Assembly (NCBI RefSeq): GCF_027620315.1 | Contig: NZ_JAPNNL010000010.1 | Span: forward strand, 16,002 to 80,001 | Direction: 5' to 3' | Length of the DNA: 64,000 nt | Origin: Nonomuraea corallina | Lineage (GTDB): Bacteria > Actinomycetota > Actinomycetes > Streptosporangiales > Streptosporangiaceae | Shown here: piece by piece, positions 59,788 to 64,000 of the stretch | How positions within the stretch are numbered: the first letter of the stretch is position 1 | Layout of the letters: every line of letters begins with the position of its first letter | Notes under the pieces: generated by a model | Seen by the model: the letters and a program-made list of their open reading frames with translations, nothing else | The model's database searches: none | What the model was told of the DNA's origin: nothing | Made by a program: the position numbers and the translations under genes

Positions 59788-61592
59788 TCGCGGTCGTCCG
59801 CCACGGACTTGCGCCGCCGCAGGAGGAAGTATCCGCCCACGCCGAGGGCGACCGCGCCACCGACCAGGATGGCGATCAGGGTGGCGGCGCTGGAGCCGCC
59901 CTCCTCGGACTCGGCGGAGGACTCGACGGCCTCCAGCGAGTAGAACGGCCAGAAGCTGCTGGCGCCGTACAGGATGCCGTCCTGCTCGGGCACGGAGGTG
60001 ATGCTCTTGATCCGGTCCTTGCGGTAGCCCTCGAGGTCGTTGGTGTAGTAGATCGCGATGACCGGGGCGTCGGTGTAGAGGCGCTCCTGCATCTGCTTGA
60101 TCAGCTCGGCGCGCTTGGGCCGGTCGAGCTCCTTGAGCTGCTCCTGGTAGAGCTTCTCGAAGGTCTCGTCGCAGTAGAAGGACTCGGTGCCGCCGCCTTC
60201 GCCCGACGGGGTCGGCCGCCGGCTGCACAGGTGCGTCGCGAGGACCTCCTCCGGGTCGGGGTTGACCGACCAGCCGGAGATCGCGATGTCGAACAGGCCG
60301 GTGACGCCGGTCTCCTCGGTGAACTTGCTGGAGTCGAGCTTCTTGGTGGTCAGCGTGACGCCGATCTCCTTGAAGAAGCCGGTCAGGTACTCGGCGAGCT
60401 TGTCCTCGATCGGGGTGTCGGTGTGGATGCTGAAGCGGAACTCCAGCTTGCGGTCACCGTCGGGCATGGTGCGGACGCCGTCGGGGCCCTTCTTGTAGCC
60501 CGCGTCGTCGAGGATCTGGTTGGCCTTGGCCGGGTCGTAGGAGACCTTGGTGTCGCCGGTGGCCTCCCAGAAGAAGTCCGTGTACATGGGCGGCACGATC
60601 GAGCCGTGGGCGGGCTTGGCCAGGCCGTTCTGCACCTCGGCGACGAGCCTGTCCTTGTCGATGGCGTGGTGCAGCGCCTGGCGGACCTTCTGGTCCTTCA
60701 GCGCCGGGTGGCCGTCGCCCACCTCCTTGTCGTCGGTGGTGGTGGCGCCGTGGTTGATCTGCAGGTAGGCGGCGCGGCGGCCCTGCTGGTTCCACTGCAC
60801 GATGTTCGGGTCGCCCTTGAGCGACTCGTACTCCGGCGGGTTGAGCCGGCCGATGAGGTCGATCTCGCCGTTCTTCAGCCCGATGATGGAGGCGGCCGGG
60901 TTCTCGTAGAAGACGACCTGCAGTTCGTCGATCTTGGGGGCGCCGCGCCAGTAGTCGGGGTTGGCCTTCAGCTTGACGTACTGGTCCTTTTTGTGTTCGA
61001 CGGCGATGTACGGGCCGCTGGTCACGGCGGGGTACTGGTCGCCGGAGAAGTCCGCGATGTTGGTGACCTTCTCCCAGACATGCTTGGGCATGATCGGGAT
61101 CGGGTTCTCCAGGATGGACGCCTGGGGGTTCTTCAGCTTGATGACCAGGTCCTGGCCGTTGGCGGTGACGCTCTCGAAGTTCTCCACGGCCGGGCCGTTG
61201 GCGGTCTTCGCGGCGTCATCCGTCATGATCTTGTTGAAGGTCCAGGCGGCGTCCTCGGCCGTGATCGGCTGCCCGTCGGACCACTTGGCCGTGCGGATCT
61301 TGAAGGTCCACGTAAGGCCGTCGTCGGAGCTGCTCCACGACTCGGCGAGGTCGGGGCTGGGCTTCAGCGTCTTGTGGTCGGGGACCGTCAGGAAGCCGTA
61401 CATCCAGCGGTGGATCGAGGTCGACACCAAGCGGACGGCGAGGAAGGGGTTCATCGAGTCAACGGCCTGGGTCGCGCCCACGCGGACGATCTTCTTCCCC
61501 GCCGCAGGATCCTGCGCTAACGCCACCTGACCCTGACCTACCACCAAGAGCGCGACGCCCATGACCGCCAGGCGTGCGAACCATTTCCTCAT
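59784..61592 (-). CDS. ABC transporter substrate-binding protein with C-terminal membrane anchor
   Basis: 602 residues, SBP_bac_5 family. N-terminal Sec signal (RKWFARLAVMGVALLVVGQG, cleavage near VALAQ) without a lipobox Cys. The body has SPDLAESWSSSDDGLTWTFK and YDPAKANQILDDAGYK. The C terminus carries a Ser/Glu linker (ESSAESEEGGSS), a hydrophobic helix TLIAILVGGAVALGVGGYFL and RRRK, so it is anchored by its C-terminal end instead of a lipid. ATG 61592 is preceded by AGGTGAGG. First gene of the operon. Confidence 0.9.
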   Translation of the reverse strand: MRKWFARLAVMGVALLVVGQGQVALAQDPAAGKKIVRVGATQAVDSMNPFLAVRLVSTSIHRWMYGFLTVPDHKTLKPSPDLAESWSSSDDGLTWTFKIRTAKWSDGQPITAEDAAWTFNKIMTDDAAKTANGPAVENFESVTANGQDLVIKLKNPQASILENPIPIMPKHVWEKVTNIADFSGDQYPAVTSGPYIAVEHKKDQYVKLKANPDYWRGAPKIDELQVVFYENPAASIIGLKNGEIDLIGRLNPPEYESLKGDPNIVQWNQQGRRAAYLQINHGATTTDDKEVGDGHPALKDQKVRQALHHAIDKDRLVAEVQNGLAKPAHGSIVPPMYTDFFWEATGDTKVSYDPAKANQILDDAGYKKGPDGVRTMPDGDRKLEFRFSIHTDTPIEDKLAEYLTGFFKEIGVTLTTKKLDSSKFTEETGVTGLFDIAISGWSVNPDPEEVLATHLCSRRPTPSGEGGGTESFYCDETFEKLYQEQLKELDRPKRAELIKQMQERLYTDAPVIAIYYTNDLEGYRKDRIKSITSVPEQDGILYGASSFWPFYSLEAVESSAESEEGGSSAATLIAILVGGAVALGVGGYFLLRRRKSVADDRE

Positions 61593-61712
61593 GTGTGCCT
61601 CACCTTCAGGCGGGGGGTTATCTGTGTAGAGCACGGCACACCATAGGAACGTCGCATGTCAACGAGTTGCGGAGGATTGTTTCATCTTCGTTTCCTTTCG
61701 CGGTGTAAATTT

Positions 61713-63338
61713 TCAGCGCGAATCGGACACCCGCCCCTGGTCGACCACGAGTCTCCTGCCGACGCTGACCGCCTCCAGCATGCGGCGGTCGTGCGTGACG
61801 AGCAGGAGCGTGCCGGGATAGCCCGCCAGCGCCGACTCCAGTTGCTCGATGGCGGGCAGGTCCAGGTGGTTCGTCGGCTCGTCGAGCACCAGCAGGTTGA
61901 CGCCCCTGGCCTGCAGCAGCGCCAGCGCGGCCCGGGTGCGCTCGCCGGGCGAGAGCGTCGTCGCGGGGCGCAGCACGTGGTGCGCCCTCAGCCCGAACTT
62001 GGCCAGCAGCGTGCGCGCCTCCCCCGGCGCCAGGCCGGCGTGCGCGGTGAACGCGTCGAGCAGCGCCTCCTCCCCCTCGAACAGCCCGCGCGCCTGGTCG
62101 ACCTCGCCCACCACCACGCCGGAGCCGAGGGAGGCATGCCCCTCGTCCAGCGGGACCCGTCCGAGCAGGGCGCCCAGCAGCGTGGTCTTGCCCGAGCCGT
62201 TGGCGCCGGTGATCGCCACCCGCTCGGCCCAGCCGATCTCCAGGTCGACCGGTCCGAGCGTGAAACCACCGCGCCTGACGACGGCGCCGCGCAGCGTCGC
62301 CACCACCGCGCCGGACCGGGGCGCGACGGCGATCTCCATGCGCAGCTCCCACTCCTTGCGCGGCTCCTCGACCTCCTCCAGCCGCTCCAGCAGCCTCTCC
62401 GTCTGCCGGGCCTTGGCGGCCTGCTTCTCGGTCGTCTCCACCCGGGCGTTGCGGCCGATCTTGTCGTTGTCGGACATCTTGCGGCGGGCGTTCTTGACGC
62501 CCTTCTCCATCCACGCCCGCTGCTTGCGGGCGCGTCCCTCCAGCTCGGCGCGGGTCTCCGCGTACTCCTCGTAACGCTCCCTGACGTGCCGTCTGGCGAC
62601 CTCGCGCTCCTCCAGGTACGCCTGGTAACCGCCGCCGAACAGGTGGACCCGCTGCTGGGCCAGGTCGAGCTCCAGCACGTCGGTGACGGTCCTGGCCAGG
62701 AACTCGCGGTCGTGGCTGACCACGACGGTGCCGGGCCGCAACCCCTTGACGAAGGACTCCAGCCGGTCGAGGCCGTCGAGGTCCAGGTCGTTGGTGGGCT
62801 CGTCGAGCAGGAACAGGTCATAGCGGCTGAGCAGCAGCGAGGCCAGCCCGGCCCGCGCCGCCTGGCCGCCCGACAGCGAGGTCATCGGCTGGTCGAGCGC
62901 CACCGGCAGCCCGACGGCCTCGGCGCGCTCGTCGAGGTCGGCGCCGCCCAGCGCCAGCCAGCGCTCCAGCGCCAGGCTGTAGGCGTCGTCGGCGCCGGGC
63001 GCCTGCTCGGCCAGCGCCTGCGCGGTGGAGTCCAGGTCGCGCTGGGCCCGCGCGACGCCGGTGCGGCGGGCCAGGAACTCCATGACGGTCTCGCCGGGCC
63101 TGCGGTCGGGCTCCTGCGGCAGGTAGCCGACGGTGGCGGTGGCCGGGCTGAGCCGGATCTCGCCCTCCTCAGGCCGGTCGAGGCCGGCCAGCATGCGCAG
63201 CAGGGTCGACTTGCCCGCGCCGTTGGCCCCCACCAGCCCGATCACGTCACCCGGGCTGACGGTCAGGTCGAGCCCCGAGAACAGCACCCGCTCCCCGTGA
63301 CCGGCGGCCAGCCCCCGCACCACCATGGTCGCACTCAT
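61713..63338 (-). CDS. ABC-F family ATPase (ribosome-associated type)
   Basis: 541 residues, two ABC domains without membrane parts. Domain 1: Walker A GANGAGKST, signature LSGGQAARAG, Walker B FLLDEPTNDLDLD. Domain 2: GANGSGKTT, signature LSPGERTRAA, LVLDEPTNHLDL. A charged linker of about 90 residues between them (RYEEYAETRAELEGRARKQR, RKMSDNDKIG) is the P-site tRNA interaction motif. ABC-F proteins act on stalled or drug-bound ribosomes; a resistance role (Ard/Vga-like) cannot be told from a housekeeping one. ATG 63338 avoids an unlikely extension to 63383. Confidence 0.93.
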   Translation of the reverse strand: MSATMVVRGLAAGHGERVLFSGLDLTVSPGDVIGLVGANGAGKSTLLRMLAGLDRPEEGEIRLSPATATVGYLPQEPDRRPGETVMEFLARRTGVARAQRDLDSTAQALAEQAPGADDAYSLALERWLALGGADLDERAEAVGLPVALDQPMTSLSGGQAARAGLASLLLSRYDLFLLDEPTNDLDLDGLDRLESFVKGLRPGTVVVSHDREFLARTVTDVLELDLAQQRVHLFGGGYQAYLEEREVARRHVRERYEEYAETRAELEGRARKQRAWMEKGVKNARRKMSDNDKIGRNARVETTEKQAAKARQTERLLERLEEVEEPRKEWELRMEIAVAPRSGAVVATLRGAVVRRGGFTLGPVDLEIGWAERVAITGANGSGKTTLLGALLGRVPLDEGHASLGSGVVVGEVDQARGLFEGEEALLDAFTAHAGLAPGEARTLLAKFGLRAHHVLRPATTLSPGERTRAALALLQARGVNLLVLDEPTNHLDLPAIEQLESALAGYPGTLLLVTHDRRMLEAVSVGRRLVVDQGRVSDSR

Positions 63339-63457
63339 GGACGGCGATGCTACTAGGGCGAGCCGGATGTCCCTTTTCGCCACGTACGCGCCCGGCGCGT
63401 ATAGATCGGAACCTTTCGGATAGTGGGTGGGAAACCATCGGACTATCGGGAGCCATC

Positions 63458-64000
63458 ATGCTGCAGGACAAGACCATCGCGTTCCTGGTCGCGCCCGAAG
63501 GCGCCGAACAGGTCGAGCTCACCGAACCCTGGAAGGCGGTCAAGCAGGCCGGCGGCACCCCCAAGCTGATCTCCACCAAGCCCGGGCAGGTACAGGCCTT
63601 CAACCACCTCGACAAGGCCGACTCCTTCGCCGTGGACGCGACGGTGGACGAGGTGACGGCGGCCGACTTCGACGGGCTCGTGCTGCCCGGCGGCGTCGCC
63701 AACCCCGACCTCCTGCGCACCGACGCCAAGGCGGTGCGGTTCGTCCAGGACTTCTTCCAGAGCGGCAAGCCGGTGGCGGCCATCTGCCACGCACCATGGA
63801 CGCTGATCGAGGCCGACGCCGTACGCGGGCGGAGGCTGACCTCCTGGCCGAGCCTGCAGACCGACCTGCGCAACGCCGGCGCCACGTGGGCCGACGAGGA
63901 GGTCGTGATCTGCGAGGGCGGGCCGAACAAGCTGGTCACCAGCCGTAAGCCGGACGACCTCAAGGCGTTCTGCCAGGCCACGGTGGACGTGCTGGGCGGC
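63458..64000 (+). CDS. DJ-1/PfpI family protein (3' truncated by window)
   Basis: 181 codons visible to the window end, no stop reached. The family pattern is DKTIAFLVAPEGAEQVELTE, FDGLVLPGGVANPD, VAAICHAPWTLIEA with the nucleophile Cys110 in the elbow, and LTSWPSLQTDLRNAGATW. PfpI/YhbO-type proteins are proposed deglycases or chaperones acting in stress; general protease activity is not certain. GGGAG sits 5 bases before ATG 63458. Confidence 0.9.
   Translation, partial: MLQDKTIAFLVAPEGAEQVELTEPWKAVKQAGGTPKLISTKPGQVQAFNHLDKADSFAVDATVDEVTAADFDGLVLPGGVANPDLLRTDAKAVRFVQDFFQSGKPVAAICHAPWTLIEADAVRGRRLTSWPSLQTDLRNAGATWADEEVVICEGGPNKLVTSRKPDDLKAFCQATVDVLGG

Noticed and set aside
59778..61520. 580-residue open frame opposite the substrate-binding protein gene
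   Set aside because: Low-complexity Gly/Val/Leu/Arg protein without known motifs; the minus-strand gene is clear.
61656..63356. 566-residue open frame opposite the ABC-F gene
   Set aside because: Composition is the mirror of the ABC-F coding strand in GC-rich DNA; no domain, no ribosome-binding site.
1..64000. CRISPR arrays, rRNA genes, complete insertion sequences, polyketide or NRPS genes
   Set aside because: Looked for and not seen in the window.

Overview
The window comes from a high-GC actinomycete. The evidence is the heavy GC bias at third codon positions, many GTG starts, translationally coupled ATGA/GTGA operons, and a mycothiol synthase gene (mshD, 43453..44415), since mycothiol is made only by Actinobacteria. 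A Streptosporangiales-like host is an impression, not something the sequence proves. Both ends cut genes: a sensor kinase at the left and a PfpI-type protein at the right.

1-3.4 kb: the end of a NarL-type two-component pair, an ACC deaminase gene with a perfect palindromic operator on its -10 box, a RibD-type reductase and an AraC regulator.

3.5-11.6 kb: the most novel part. A flavin reductase, a five-gene Dpp/Opp-type importer, a FMNH2-dependent (LLM) monooxygenase and a bacterial homologue of plant red chlorophyll catabolite reductase (RCCR) lie on four transcription units. Each of the four start regions carries two 17-bp pseudopalindromes placed exactly 20 bp apart on or beside the -10 box. 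They look like one regulon for uptake and oxidative/reductive processing of an unknown, possibly tetrapyrrole-like, compound.

11.7-13.3 kb: an alpha/beta hydrolase under a TetR regulator with two strong palindromes between them.

13.8-28.9 kb: an aromatic-acid catabolic cluster that resembles actinobacterial phthalate (pht/pad-pat) loci: hydrolase, acyl-CoA ligase, class II aldolase-type decarboxylase, NitT/TauT-type importer, TetR, SDR, IclR regulator, then a Rieske dioxygenase operon in the order alpha, beta, small protein, dihydrodiol dehydrogenase, ferredoxin, ferredoxin reductase. Four sites fitting YAGAR-N5-YTCTG lie upstream of the aldolase, importer and dioxygenase units and probably bind the IclR protein.

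29-36.6 kb: mixed accessory genes (hemerythrin, small membrane proteins, GRAM-like, DUF6461-like, DinB/MDMPI-like, two SDRs, an ECF sigma factor with SnoaL-like tail, a STAS protein), including two broken toxin loci.

37.1-41.1 kb: an island on the 3' side of a tRNA-Gly(CCC) gene. Five partial copies of the tRNA 3' end, all in the same orientation, are spread among small cargo genes (HIT protein, cytidine-deaminase-like protein, two PIN-type toxin-antitoxin loci, one with a nonsense-mutated toxin). No integrase is present.

41.1-64 kb: mostly core-like genes: dCTP deaminase, PhoU-like/Pit phosphate pair, mshD, secreted 5'-nucleotidase, epimerase, DHA2 exporter, an alkylsulfatase-like protein that has lost most of its metal ligands, HAD phosphatase, PRPP-synthase-like protein, SDR, an Rpn-like nuclease with a duplicated C-terminal half, MDMPI-like protein, a second oligopeptide-type ABC operon whose binding protein ends in a membrane anchor, an ABC-F ATPase and a PfpI-type protein.
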